Source of the DNA: Bacteroidales bacterium
Lineage (GTDB): Bacteria; Bacteroidota; Bacteroidia; Bacteroidales; F082
DNA: 64,000 bases
NCBI GenBank assembly: GCA_030683155.1
Contig: JAUXMV010000023.1
Coordinates: forward strand, 41,994-105,993
Direction of reading: 5' to 3'
Shown: positions 10,563 through 20,559 of the stretch, piece by piece
Layout of the letters: each line of letters opens with the position of its first letter
Position numbering within the stretch: position 1 is the stretch's first letter
Position numbers and translations under genes: made by a program
The notes under the pieces: generated by a model
Told to the model about the DNA's origin: nothing
The model's input: the letters and a program-made list of their open reading frames with translations, nothing else
Databases searched by the model: none

Positions 10563-11114
10563 ATGAGAAATTCTATTGTTATACTTTTTTTTGTTGCAGG
10601 CATTTTGCTTGGCTTGAATTCTAATGTATATGCTCAGTATGAGCGGCTTCCAGAAGTTCAAAGCAAGTGGGTCTTTGGTGGAAATTTTGGTCTTGGTTTT
10701 TCCAATTATGGATCTAATATTCTCATTTCGCCTCAGATAGGATATCGAATCACACCTATGTGGGAAGCGGGAACGAGGCTAACATATAATTATGCCAGTT
10801 ACAAAAGTGGTCCAAGCAAAGTAGGGGTAAGCTATTATGGCGGAGGATTTTACAGCTCTTATGAAATTTTTCGGGGTCTGTTTGCCCATGTTGAAAACGA
10901 ATGGCTCAGTTATCAACCTGTCTATCTTGGTAACAATGGTCTTTTCAAAGATGACAGAAGAGTAGTTCATAGCTTTTTTATTGGGGGTGGATACAGGCAG
11001 TATTTTTCGTCGGTAGGTTTTGCAAGTATCACTGTTTTATACAATCTGAACGAAACTTTTGACTCCCCATATAACAATCCGCTCATCAGAGTTGGTTTTG
11101 GCTTTGGTTTTTGA
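10563..11114 (+). CDS. Outer-membrane beta-barrel protein
   Basis: Signal peptide ending VYAQ; alternating aromatic strands, C-terminal GFGF. Confidence 0.7.
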   Translation: MRNSIVILFFVAGILLGLNSNVYAQYERLPEVQSKWVFGGNFGLGFSNYGSNILISPQIGYRITPMWEAGTRLTYNYASYKSGPSKVGVSYYGGGFYSSYEIFRGLFAHVENEWLSYQPVYLGNNGLFKDDRRVVHSFFIGGGYRQYFSSVGFASITVLYNLNETFDSPYNNPLIRVGFGFGF

Positions 11115-11142
11115 AATATTATTCTTTATTTCAAAAAAGACC

Positions 11143-12384
11143 TCAGGTAAATAACCAATAAATATAGTAGAAAGTGAAAAGGCTCAAAAAAATGATGCCT
11201 ATCCATGACCAGATTCGGAGGAAAATTCCGGGCTGATATTTTTTCTCAATTCTTGAAGAAGTTATAACCTTGTAGTTTAAAAATGCAAGAACCGGAGCTG
11301 TAACAAACGAAATACTTGTTGCCATATCCACCATAAAACCCATCGTACTTCCCGAATAAGTTATCAGCAAAATCACACCTGCTGATAGAATAAAAATCCA
11401 AAAGAAGTATGAAATCCTTTCGTTTTTCATTCTCAGGGGTGGGAAAAGAAGCCATACCGAATGGCGTAATGTTCGTGGATAAGCATCTGAAACCGTAATT
11501 GTTGTACTTAACATCGTCGAGAGTGCAGCAGTTGCAATTACAGGGTAGGCCCAGTTTCCTATGGTTGAAGTGTACATACCAATAAGTTGTCCTGCAAAAA
11601 CAGCTCCGTTTGGTGACAAAGCTTCATTATTTCCGTACATTACCAAAGCTCCAAGTGCAAGAAATGCCGCAGCTATTAACATTGTACCAAAATATGCAAC
11701 TCTGAATTCAATCAGAACATCTTTGAGTGCAGGTTTTTTCTCCCATTTCCCAAATTTTGTCTGACTCCATAATGACGTCCAAACTACAATATCAATAGGA
11801 GCCGGCATCCAACCAATGAAGGCGATAAGAAAAAAGATGTGTTTCTTGTTCATCCAATCGAATGATGATTCCAGGCCATCATGCTTTGGATGAATGTTAA
11901 GCGAACTTATTACGGCCAGAACAGTTGTGATGGTGAGCGCAACAATGACATATTTAATCAGGTTGTCGAGCAGTTTGTAGCGGCCAAGAATGAGCAATGT
12001 CATTGTAAGTAGTACAAGTACGATACTCATTTGTGCAGAACTGAGTCCTAAACCAGTAATGTTGTTTGCCAGTCCGGCTGTAACAAGTGTGAGCGCAGCC
12101 TGAATGGGAAACATCGTTAGCAATGTAAGCAGCAGAAACAAAGCTAAAATCCACTTTCCAGCATCAAAATAGGCATCGACTAAATTTTTTCCTGTTGCAA
12201 GAACATAGCGACTACCGATTTCGAAGAAAGGGAATTTCAATAAGTTCGCCGCGAAAATAATCCACATAAGCTCAAAACCAAAGTCAGCACCAGCGCGTGT
12301 TGACTGCACCAAATGTGAGACTCCGATTGCAGCTCCTGCATATAAGAGGCCTGGTCCAAGAAGCGACAAAAAACGTCTAATCAT
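11143..12384 (-). CDS. Nramp-family divalent metal transporter
   Basis: LGPGLLYAGAAIGVSHLVQSTRAGADFG, 10-12 TM segments, conserved PxP-like WMPAPIDI. Confidence 0.88.
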   Translation of the reverse strand: MIRRFLSLLGPGLLYAGAAIGVSHLVQSTRAGADFGFELMWIIFAANLLKFPFFEIGSRYVLATGKNLVDAYFDAGKWILALFLLLTLLTMFPIQAALTLVTAGLANNITGLGLSSAQMSIVLVLLTMTLLILGRYKLLDNLIKYVIVALTITTVLAVISSLNIHPKHDGLESSFDWMNKKHIFFLIAFIGWMPAPIDIVVWTSLWSQTKFGKWEKKPALKDVLIEFRVAYFGTMLIAAAFLALGALVMYGNNEALSPNGAVFAGQLIGMYTSTIGNWAYPVIATAALSTMLSTTITVSDAYPRTLRHSVWLLFPPLRMKNERISYFFWIFILSAGVILLITYSGSTMGFMVDMATSISFVTAPVLAFLNYKVITSSRIEKKYQPGIFLRIWSWIGIIFLSLFTFYYIYWLFT

Positions 12385-12548
12385 AACTTAAGTTGGTTTG
12401 TTTATTGACTTAACTGCTTTTTTTACTTTTTATGTTTTGAGGGTTAGTCTTGCAAAGAAAAAGTTCAGGTCTTCATGTAGTAGCTATTGTTATGAAACGA
12501 AGGATGGATATATTGCAGCCATATGACTTAAAATCAATAACTATAAAA

Positions 12549-13298
12549 CTAATTCCTTCTCCAGATTTTCCATGCTTCTTCAGCCTGATTGATAAACATC
12601 GTCATCCCATTGGCTGTGGAAGCACCCATTTCTGATCCTTTATGAAGAAAAAGCGTCTCTGAAGGATTGTAAATCAGATCGATTAAAATATGATTATTTG
12701 TCAAAAACTGATATGGAAAATCAGGTGCTTCATCGATGTTTGGATACATACCGATTGGACTTGAGTTTACGATAAGATTGTAATTATTGATGATGGACTT
12801 GGTTAACATTCCATAGGTTATTTGTTCGGCCTTCAATCCCGCACGACTAACAGACCTGAAAGCAATTCCTTTTTTGCGAAATACATACTTCACAGCTTTG
12901 GAAGCACCACCTGTCCCGAGAATTAATGCACGAATATTAATTGGTTTTTTAAGAACAGTGTCTAAAGTTCTTTCAAAGCCTACAGCATCAGTATTGTAGC
13001 CTTTTAGTGCTATCTTTCTGTTCTTCCGTTTTATCGCTATTGTATTGACTGCACCAATTAGTTTCGCACTTTGATCCACTTCGTCAAGCAGTCTGATGAC
13101 AGATTGTTTAAAAGGTATTGTAACATTTAAGCCTTTTAAATCAGGTTTGCTCTTTATCAATTCATATACTTCCTGAATATCATCGAGTTGATACAAATCG
13201 TATTGCGCGGAGATGCCTTCTCTTAGAAATTTTTCAGTGAAATACTTTTTAGAGTATGAGTGCGAAACCGGATTTCCTATAAGCCCGTATTGATCCAT
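12549..13298 (-). CDS. aroE: Shikimate dehydrogenase
   Basis: YGLIGNPVSHSYSKKYF, LKGLNVTIPFKQSVI, GAVNTI, LILGTGGASKAVKYV. Confidence 0.96.
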   Translation of the reverse strand: MDQYGLIGNPVSHSYSKKYFTEKFLREGISAQYDLYQLDDIQEVYELIKSKPDLKGLNVTIPFKQSVIRLLDEVDQSAKLIGAVNTIAIKRKNRKIALKGYNTDAVGFERTLDTVLKKPINIRALILGTGGASKAVKYVFRKKGIAFRSVSRAGLKAEQITYGMLTKSIINNYNLIVNSSPIGMYPNIDEAPDFPYQFLTNNHILIDLIYNPSETLFLHKGSEMGASTANGMTMFINQAEEAWKIWRRN

Positions 13299-13312
13299 CT
13301 GAAAAAGAAAAG

Positions 13313-14239
13313 TCAGTTAGTTTTTTTAGTGGAATTCATTTCAATCAGCCAGATAGTTAAAATGCCTGCTGCCATTAATGCAAGAGCAACGATTTCTGTT
13401 GTGCTAAAAGAATCAGGTAAAATAATTTTATATCTCGAAACAACTTCTTTACCGTTTTTTATAAGAATTTGCCCTGAACTGTCCAGATAATAGATCGCTT
13501 GTTTCCAAGGCCATATCACTCCTAAAGATCCAAATATAAAGCCTGTAAGTGTTGCAATCGTTTGGTCTTTAAAAGATTTTAGCAGCCATGATAAAAAATG
13601 GCTGAACGCAATAAGCCCGAATACCATTCCCAAAAGTACAGGCAGCAAAATAGAAAAATCAAGATTGTTAATAGCTTCAATAGCAACGAGTTGATAGTTG
13701 CCAAGTAAAATTAGCACAAATGAACCTGATAAGCCGGGAAGAATCATGCTGCTTACAGCAACAAAGCCACTCATAACAAGGTAAAGAAAACTCCGGTTTT
13801 CCACAGCTGGCGTCATGAAAGTGATTGACAAAGCAATGGCGGCTCCTAAAATGAAACTTATCCAAACAGATGGAGTCCAGCGGCCAATTGTTTTTCCCAC
13901 AAAATAAACACTTGCCAGAATTAATCCAAAAAAGTAGGACCAGATATGAATTGGATAATGGGTGAAAAGAAAGTCAAACAACCTTGCCAAGCTGAAGATT
14001 GCTATGCCAACACCTGAAAAAACGGATACCAGAAACCAGAAATCTGTATAAACGGCAAATTTCTTGAAATCACCTGAAAAAATAAGTTTTATGGCTTTAA
14101 GATTAAGAGACTTGATCGCGTTGATAAGCCTTTCAAAAATTCCGGTTATCAATGCAATTGTCCCACCTGATACTCCGGGTATTACATTTGCCGCACCCAT
14201 GGCAATACCTTTTAATACAAGTTGTAAAATTTCCTTCAT
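13313..14239 (-). CDS. DUF368 family membrane protein
   Basis: KGIAMGAANVIPGVSGGTIALITGIFERLINA; ILPGLSGSFVLILLGNY. Confidence 0.95.
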   Translation of the reverse strand: MKEILQLVLKGIAMGAANVIPGVSGGTIALITGIFERLINAIKSLNLKAIKLIFSGDFKKFAVYTDFWFLVSVFSGVGIAIFSLARLFDFLFTHYPIHIWSYFFGLILASVYFVGKTIGRWTPSVWISFILGAAIALSITFMTPAVENRSFLYLVMSGFVAVSSMILPGLSGSFVLILLGNYQLVAIEAINNLDFSILLPVLLGMVFGLIAFSHFLSWLLKSFKDQTIATLTGFIFGSLGVIWPWKQAIYYLDSSGQILIKNGKEVVSRYKIILPDSFSTTEIVALALMAAGILTIWLIEMNSTKKTN

Positions 14240-14243
14240 AAGC

Positions 14244-15620
14244 CTATTTCAATACTAATTTAACAAGTTTCAACTTCTTTAAAAAAGGAGGATATCTTAA
14301 TGGTATATCAAGCCAAGTCGCGCGTTTCATCACAGGCTTCATATGCGAAAATGATTTAAAACTTGACTCGCCATGATAACTTCCAATGCCACTGTTTCCA
14401 ACACCACCGAAAGGTAGATTTGCGTTGGTAAAATGCATGATTGTATCATTTACTGTCACACCTCCGGCACTAATTTGGTCAAGCATCAGTTTTAAATTTT
14501 TCTTGTCTGAAGTGAAAAGATATAGTGCAAGTGGTTTTGGTTTGTTTTTGACAAATGTGATGGCATCTTCAATTGATTCAAATGAAACAACCGGCAGAAG
14601 CGGGCCGAAAATTTCCTCCTGCATCAAAGCTGAGTCGTTTGCTGCATCCACAATCAAAGTCGGAGAAAAATATTTTTCCTTTGCTTCAATCAATCCTCCT
14701 GTATAGACTTTGCCCGATTGCATAAGTTTCTCCAACCTGTTTACATTGGCTTCATTGATAATCCGCGGATAATCAGCATTTTCTTTTGGGTTATCTCCGT
14801 ATAGTTCTGTTATGGCAGACTTTAAATTCAAGAGTAAATCTTCTTTAATGGACTTATGCACAAGCACATAGTCTGGTGCGATGCATGTTTGACCTGCGTT
14901 GATACATTTGCCCCAGATTATGCGCTTTGCTACTAATTTGAGGTCAACATTTTTATCAACGATACATGGGCTTTTACCACCCAATTCTAGCACAACCGGT
15001 GTAAGATTTTCAGCAGCAGCTTTCATGACAATTTTCCCAATTCTTGGGCTGCCTGTAAAAAAAATAAAATCAAATTTTTGCTTTAGAAGCGCTTCACTAG
15101 CGGTTGCATCGCCATTAAGAACATGGATATAATTTTCCTGGAAACTTCCATTGATTATTTTTTCGATCACTGCAGAGGTATGCACACTCATTTCGGAAGG
15201 CTTAATAACAGCACAATTGCCTGCAGAAATGGCTCCGACCAAAGGCGCAATAGCCAGCTGAAACGGATAATTCCATGGAGAAATTATCAAAGAAACACCA
15301 AAGGGTTCAGCTTTTATAAAACTTTTGGAAGGAAATGCGGCAATGGGTGATCCAACCCTTTTTGGTTTTGTCCATGAATGTAATTTTTTTAGGTGAAGCC
15401 TTATTTCTTCATAAACAATACCAATCTCTGTTGCGTATGATTCAAATGTTGATTTACCAAGATCTTTCGCTAAAGCTTGTGTGATTTCGGCCTCATTTGA
15501 TCTTATTGCTTCACGCAGTTTCAGAAGTTGTGACTTTCTGAATTTTATATCAAGCGTCGCAGAGGTTAAGAAAAATGATTTTTGTGCGTTAAAAACTTCT
15601 TCAATCTTTGACTTGCTCAT
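14244..15620 (-). CDS. Aldehyde dehydrogenase (class 3-like)
   Basis: ISPWNYPFQLAIAPLVGAISAGNCAVIKPSE, FTGSPRIGKIV, VLELGGKSPCIV, GQTCIAPDYVLVH. Confidence 0.95.
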   Translation of the reverse strand: MSKSKIEEVFNAQKSFFLTSATLDIKFRKSQLLKLREAIRSNEAEITQALAKDLGKSTFESYATEIGIVYEEIRLHLKKLHSWTKPKRVGSPIAAFPSKSFIKAEPFGVSLIISPWNYPFQLAIAPLVGAISAGNCAVIKPSEMSVHTSAVIEKIINGSFQENYIHVLNGDATASEALLKQKFDFIFFTGSPRIGKIVMKAAAENLTPVVLELGGKSPCIVDKNVDLKLVAKRIIWGKCINAGQTCIAPDYVLVHKSIKEDLLLNLKSAITELYGDNPKENADYPRIINEANVNRLEKLMQSGKVYTGGLIEAKEKYFSPTLIVDAANDSALMQEEIFGPLLPVVSFESIEDAITFVKNKPKPLALYLFTSDKKNLKLMLDQISAGGVTVNDTIMHFTNANLPFGGVGNSGIGSYHGESSFKSFSHMKPVMKRATWLDIPLRYPPFLKKLKLVKLVLK

Positions 15621-15666
15621 GGACTTATGGTGGCTTATATTTTCTTAAGAATAACTTCGACTTGGG

Positions 15667-17088
15667 CTAATTCTGTCGTGAAGCCGCATACTTCTCCAGA
15701 ATCTCAAGTATTTTGGGGTATTTTGTAATCCCCGGGAAGTAGTCAAGTAACTCTTGATGCCCTTCATAATTAAGGTCCAGCGCATTTTCAAGGTAATAAG
15801 CAGATTGAACCTGATTGCCATTTAACAACAATGCCGCTGCAAGCCTGTAAATAATGGAGGCATTTTCGGGTTGGTGAATAAGGCCGGTTTTCAAAATTTG
15901 AATTGCTTTTTCAGTTTCACCTTTCAGGATATGCATATTTGAATATTCTTTCCACAGATCAATATCCTGAGGATCAATTTGCTCAATGCGCTGAAAGCAC
16001 TCTTTGGCTTTATCATACATTTGAAGCTTGATATACATATCTGCCTGAATTAATAGAAATTCTGAATTCAGCTGATCCAGCTCGATTGCTTTTTCAATAT
16101 AATTTAGTGCTATCTTGGTTTTGCCTTCTTCATCAAAAATCACACCTATGCCTGCCCATGGTTCCGGAAGATTTTCATCAAGCTCAATGGCTTTGTGATA
16201 AAACTCCAGTGCCTTACCATAATCCAGCAGCTTTTCGTAACATTCACCTATATAATAAAGTGTCAAAGCTTCTGGACTTTCGTATTCAAAGCTATCATGA
16301 TAAACTTCGATTGCTTTTTTGAAATTTTCCATACTGGCATAGGACTGTGCCATACTTAAATAAGCAGGAATACATGCTTCATCAACAGCAATTGCGTATT
16401 CAAAAGCATCGATCGCCTTTTCAAAAAGCTCGAGATGATGGTATGAAAGTGCCAGATTGAACCAGGATGCCACGCTCGAAGGCTGCTTGTCAAGATATTT
16501 TGTAAAAAATTCAACAGACTCTTCAAGTTGTGATGCCATTTCGTAGCACATGCCTATTTCATACAAGAGTTGTTCAGGATATGCGCTGATTTCTAATGCT
16601 TTGACAAGGTACTCAAGTGCTGTGTCAAAGGCTCCCATATTTTCATATTCAAAAGCGATCGAAGAATAGACCTCCTCCATTTCATCGTCGTCAACCATCA
16701 CCAGTGCTTTCTCGTACTCAGAAACAGCTTTCTTAAAATCCATCATCATGCTGTAAACCGAACCCTTGGTCATCAATATTTCTGCATCAGCTGGTTCAGT
16801 AATTTCAATTTCATTCAACAAACTGATGGCCTTCATATAAAAACCTTCGGTAGCCATTTGTCTGGCATGCTTGATTTTAATTTTATTGCTGTAAGGATGC
16901 ATCCGAATAGCAAAATCTAAAACAAGCCTTGATTTTTCACTGTTGAAAGTAGCTTGATAATAGTCAATTAGCATCTCCAACTCTTCCGAATCAAAATACA
17001 ATTCCGTACCTTCTTTGATCATTTTATCAAAGCGGTCGGCAAGTTCTTCAACTTGAAAATCATCTTCCCACTGAAAGTCTTCACTCAT
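15667..17088 (-). CDS. Tetratricopeptide-repeat protein
   Basis: At least eight TPR-like units (e.g. ASWFNLALSYHHLELFEKAIDAFEYAIAVD). Confidence 0.93.
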   Translation of the reverse strand: MSEDFQWEDDFQVEELADRFDKMIKEGTELYFDSEELEMLIDYYQATFNSEKSRLVLDFAIRMHPYSNKIKIKHARQMATEGFYMKAISLLNEIEITEPADAEILMTKGSVYSMMMDFKKAVSEYEKALVMVDDDEMEEVYSSIAFEYENMGAFDTALEYLVKALEISAYPEQLLYEIGMCYEMASQLEESVEFFTKYLDKQPSSVASWFNLALSYHHLELFEKAIDAFEYAIAVDEACIPAYLSMAQSYASMENFKKAIEVYHDSFEYESPEALTLYYIGECYEKLLDYGKALEFYHKAIELDENLPEPWAGIGVIFDEEGKTKIALNYIEKAIELDQLNSEFLLIQADMYIKLQMYDKAKECFQRIEQIDPQDIDLWKEYSNMHILKGETEKAIQILKTGLIHQPENASIIYRLAAALLLNGNQVQSAYYLENALDLNYEGHQELLDYFPGITKYPKILEILEKYAASRQN

Positions 17089-17401
17089 CTTTTATGCATC
17101 TTAAACGGCACTGCAAAAGTAATACTTTATAGAATGCCAAGTTTCGTTATTGAAGATCTATTCCATTTTCGGTTGTAAAGATAGGCTCACATTGGTGAGT
17201 TAATTACCAAAGTCGTACTTTTTTTTTCAACCATGCAATACGACTCTTTTGTTAATAACCTCATTATTCATTCTGATCTGCTTTCTATTGTTATTGTAAT
17301 CAGCTTGTTAATTGAAAGGATGTCATCGCGAAATTATGATAAAACCTTTTTCTTAATGGAGTTTTTAAGGTACATTTGCCGCGAAAATTATTAAAACATC
17401 T

Positions 17402-18790
17402 ATGACACTTATTAAATCCATTTCAGGAATACGTGGAACTATTGGCGGAACACCGGGAAATAATCTTACACCGGTTGATATAGTGAAGTTTACAACTGCT
17501 TTTGTTAAACTGATCCGGGAAAACACCAAAGACGACCGCAGGTTGAGCATAATTATCGGGCGTGATGCCCGAATTTCAGGCGAAATGGTGAATCACCTTG
17601 TTTGTGGCACGCTCATGGCAATGGGTGCTGACGTTATTGATGTTGGTCTTTCAACAACGCCTACTTTGGAAATAGCAATACCTGTTCTCAAGGCCGACGC
17701 CGGAATTATCCTTACGGCCAGCCATAATCCTTCACAATGGAATGCCATGAAATTGCTCAACAATAAAGGTGAATTTATTTCTGCAAATGAGGGAGAGCGA
17801 TTACTTGCTTTTTCGGATGATCCGAGTTTAAATTATACTGAAGTTGAATCAATTGGAAGTTATCACAGACTTCATGGGTGGATTGATAAACACATTCAAA
17901 TGATCCTGGATTTGCCGCTTGTAGATGCAGCTTTGATTGCCAGATCGAACTTTAGAATTGTCGTTGATGCTGTAAACTCCACTGGCGGTATTGCTGTTCC
18001 GGCATTGCTTAAAGCACTTGGCATTGAAAACATCTTTGAAATAAATTGCACTCCAAACGGACTGTTTGCCCATAATCCAGAGCCTTTGCCTGAACATTTG
18101 ACTGAATTGTCGGCAATGGTAAAAAAGAAAAAAGCAGATTTGGGAATCGTTGTCGACCCTGATGTTGATCGACTGGCAATCGTTGATGAGAATGGAGATA
18201 TGTTTGGAGAGGAATATACCCTTGTTGCAGTTGCTGATTATGTTTTGCGCAACACGCCTGGAAATACTGTTTCAAATCTTTCTTCAACCAGAGCTTTGGC
18301 TGATGTAACTGCAAAATATGGAATGGAATACGCTGCTGCTGCGGTTGGAGAAGTCAATGTGGTCGAAATGATGAAGCAAACCAATGCCATCATTGGAGGC
18401 GAAGGAAACGGGGGCGTGATTTATCCTGAGCTTCACTATGGCAGAGATGCACTTGTTGGCATCGCTTTATTTCTGACACATATGGCAACTTTGCAGCTAA
18501 AATGTTCCGATTTGAAAAAAACCTATCCTGACTACCACATTTCAAAAAATAAAATTCAACTTGAGCCAAATACTGATGTAGATGCCGTCTTAAGTGTCGT
18601 TGCTGAAACGTTTAAAAATGAACGTGTTAATACAATTGATGGTGTAAAAATTGATTTCAGTGAAGGTTGGGTTCATTTGCGCAAGTCGAATACAGAACCT
18701 ATTATCCGCATTTATGCTGAGGCAAAATCAGCAGAATCAGCACATAAGCTGGCATCAATGATTATAGAAGTAGTTGAAAAAAACACTTAA
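17402..18790 (+). CDS. glmM: Phosphoglucosamine mutase
   Basis: SISGIRGTIGG, GIILTASHNPSQWNAMKLLN, DPDVDRLAIVDE, VHLRKSNTEPIIRIYAEA. Confidence 0.93.
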   Translation: MTLIKSISGIRGTIGGTPGNNLTPVDIVKFTTAFVKLIRENTKDDRRLSIIIGRDARISGEMVNHLVCGTLMAMGADVIDVGLSTTPTLEIAIPVLKADAGIILTASHNPSQWNAMKLLNNKGEFISANEGERLLAFSDDPSLNYTEVESIGSYHRLHGWIDKHIQMILDLPLVDAALIARSNFRIVVDAVNSTGGIAVPALLKALGIENIFEINCTPNGLFAHNPEPLPEHLTELSAMVKKKKADLGIVVDPDVDRLAIVDENGDMFGEEYTLVAVADYVLRNTPGNTVSNLSSTRALADVTAKYGMEYAAAAVGEVNVVEMMKQTNAIIGGEGNGGVIYPELHYGRDALVGIALFLTHMATLQLKCSDLKKTYPDYHISKNKIQLEPNTDVDAVLSVVAETFKNERVNTIDGVKIDFSEGWVHLRKSNTEPIIRIYAEAKSAESAHKLASMIIEVVEKNT

Positions 18791-18874
18791 TTGAGTTTAT
18801 AAATATTTTGCTGAGTGATTGTGTCATTAAAGCAAATATAGTACCTTGGCGCAGGATTAATAAACACTAAGCCG

Positions 18875-19144
18875 ATGAAGCAAAAAGGCAAAACAAAGGC
18901 AAAAAAGAGGCGAATTAAATTCAAACAAATCGCTTTCAAGCTTTCGGAAAAACAATACCGTTCGCTATTAAATTATTGCAAAGCCCGAAAGACAACACCA
19001 TTGAAATTAATTAAAAAGAACATTGATAAATTTATCAATGGATATGATATTCAGGTGCCAAAGCAATATTTTGTTTCAGAAAAACAGCTTGAGTTATTTA
19101 ATGAACCAGGTTCGGAAGCGTCCAAAAAGAGCTTTGGGGAATAA
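18875..19144 (+). CDS. Small basic conserved hypothetical protein
   Basis: 89 aa ORF rich in K/R with helical FKLSEKQYRSLLNYCKARKTTPLKLIKKNI, in a gap with no competing ORF. Confidence 0.6.
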   Translation: MKQKGKTKAKKRRIKFKQIAFKLSEKQYRSLLNYCKARKTTPLKLIKKNIDKFINGYDIQVPKQYFVSEKQLELFNEPGSEASKKSFGE

Positions 19145-19148
19145 TTTT

Positions 19149-19760
19149 TCAGCCGTTATCGAATGGAGTTCTGTTCATAATTGATCTGCCTAAAGTAACT
19201 TCATCCGCAAATTCCAGGGCATCGCCTATTGCAACACCTTTTGCGATGGTGGTAATTTTAAGATTTTCACTTTTGATCAAACGGTAAATATAATAAGAGG
19301 TTGTGTCGCCCTCAATTGTTGCGGGCAAAGCAAGAATCACTTCCTTAATATCTTCAATTTTCATCCTGTCGATCAAACTGGTTATTTTCAAATCTGAGGG
19401 CGAAATGCCTTCAACCGGGTTAATGACACCACCTAAAACATGATAAAGTCCGTTGAAACTGGAGGTTCGCTCAATTGCCATCACATCGCGTATGTCTTCA
19501 ACCACACAGAGTAAATTCTCATCACGTCGTGTATTGCTGCAAATGGCACAAACATCGGAATCCGAAATATTGTGGCATTTTTTGCAAAAAACAATCTTTT
19601 CACGCAAAAGTGAAAGCGACCTGCTAAGCGCTTCAGTGCGTGATTTATCTTCGCGAAGCAGATGTAATGAGAGCCTTAAAGCAGTCTTTTTGCCTATTCC
19701 GGGAAGTCTGGAAAGTTCATTTACTGCATTTTCGAGAAGGATGGAAGAATATTCAGTCAA
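19149..19760 (-). CDS. recR: Recombination mediator protein RecR
   Basis: LSRLPGIGKKTALRLSLHLL, CKKCHNISDSDVCAICSNTRRD zinc finger, VVEDIRDVMAIE, TOPRIM region. Confidence 0.97.
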   Translation of the reverse strand: MTEYSSILLENAVNELSRLPGIGKKTALRLSLHLLREDKSRTEALSRSLSLLREKIVFCKKCHNISDSDVCAICSNTRRDENLLCVVEDIRDVMAIERTSSFNGLYHVLGGVINPVEGISPSDLKITSLIDRMKIEDIKEVILALPATIEGDTTSYYIYRLIKSENLKITTIAKGVAIGDALEFADEVTLGRSIMNRTPFDNG

Positions 19761-19768
19761 AATTTTCG

Positions 19769-19817
19769 TTTTTGCAAAATTACTATAATCGTTTTACTCT
19801 TAGTAATTTTGCAAAAA
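19769..19817. promoter_or_regulatory. 17-bp inverted repeat with 15-nt spacer; each arm carries an outward-facing TAATTTTG -7-like element
   Basis: TTTTTGCAAAATTACTA (19769-19785) is the exact reverse complement of TAGTAATTTTGCAAAAA (19801-19817). Confidence 0.65.
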
Positions 19818-19831
19818 ATCTGTCCGGCATC

Positions 19832-20524
19832 ATGAAAAATAAAATTGTCTTCATATTATTAATTCTTTCCTCATTCGCTTTTAATCTTTTGGCCCAAAGA
19901 CCAACTGAAATTAATCAGGCTGATGACAAGGGGAAGAAATTTGGTTATTGGGAAGCGCGCTACCACTCTGGAAAAATTCGCTATACCGGCCAGTTTCACA
20001 ACGATAAACCCATTGGCGAATTTCGATACTATTTTGAATCGGGCGCATTGAGGGCAACCAATAGTTTTAGTAATAACGGATTGAAAGCCAATCATAAAAG
20101 TTATGCAGAAAATGGCATCTTGATTGCTGAAGGGATTTATTTTGATCAAAAAAAAGACAGTACATGGAAGATATACAGTGATGTTGATAAAGTGCTAATT
20201 GCCGAAGAAAATTACCGAAACAATCTGCTTCACGGGTTGAGTACAACTTTCTTTCCTGACTCTGGCCTGCCTGCTGAAATATTAGAATACGTCGACGGAA
20301 AACGTCATGGCGAATGGAAAAAGTTTTTTGATGATGGCCTACTCATGTCTAAGGCCTTTTACGAAAATGACCTTTTACATGGTCAGGTTATTTTTTATTA
20401 TCCTAATGGAAAGGTTCAAATAAGGGGTAATTATAACAATGGATTGAAAACTGGCGTCTGGCAAACCTTTGATGAAGATGGTAACCTCCTGAATGAGGAT
20501 GTACACAAGGAAGGGGAGTTTTAA
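19832..20524 (+). CDS. Secreted YwqK/MORN-like repeat protein
   Basis: Signal peptide MKNKIVFILLILSSFAFNLLAQ at ATG 19832; repeats such as GKRHGEWKKFFDDGLLMSKAFYENDLLHGQVIFYYPNGKVQIRGNYNNGLKTGVW. The track start at 19640 runs antisense through recR and is unlikely. Confidence 0.85.
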   Translation: MKNKIVFILLILSSFAFNLLAQRPTEINQADDKGKKFGYWEARYHSGKIRYTGQFHNDKPIGEFRYYFESGALRATNSFSNNGLKANHKSYAENGILIAEGIYFDQKKDSTWKIYSDVDKVLIAEENYRNNLLHGLSTTFFPDSGLPAEILEYVDGKRHGEWKKFFDDGLLMSKAFYENDLLHGQVIFYYPNGKVQIRGNYNNGLKTGVWQTFDEDGNLLNEDVHKEGEF

Positions 20525-20559
20525 TTGCTAAATTTGCAAACTGAAATTAAACACCTTTC

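Noticed and set aside
17209-17246. AGTCGTA...TACGACT inverted repeat in the glmM upstream region
   Set aside because: Only 7 bp with a long spacer and low-complexity T-run; likely chance.
19640-19831. 64-residue N-terminal extension of the YwqK-like ORF
   Set aside because: Antisense to recR; signal peptide and promoter indicate a start at 19832.
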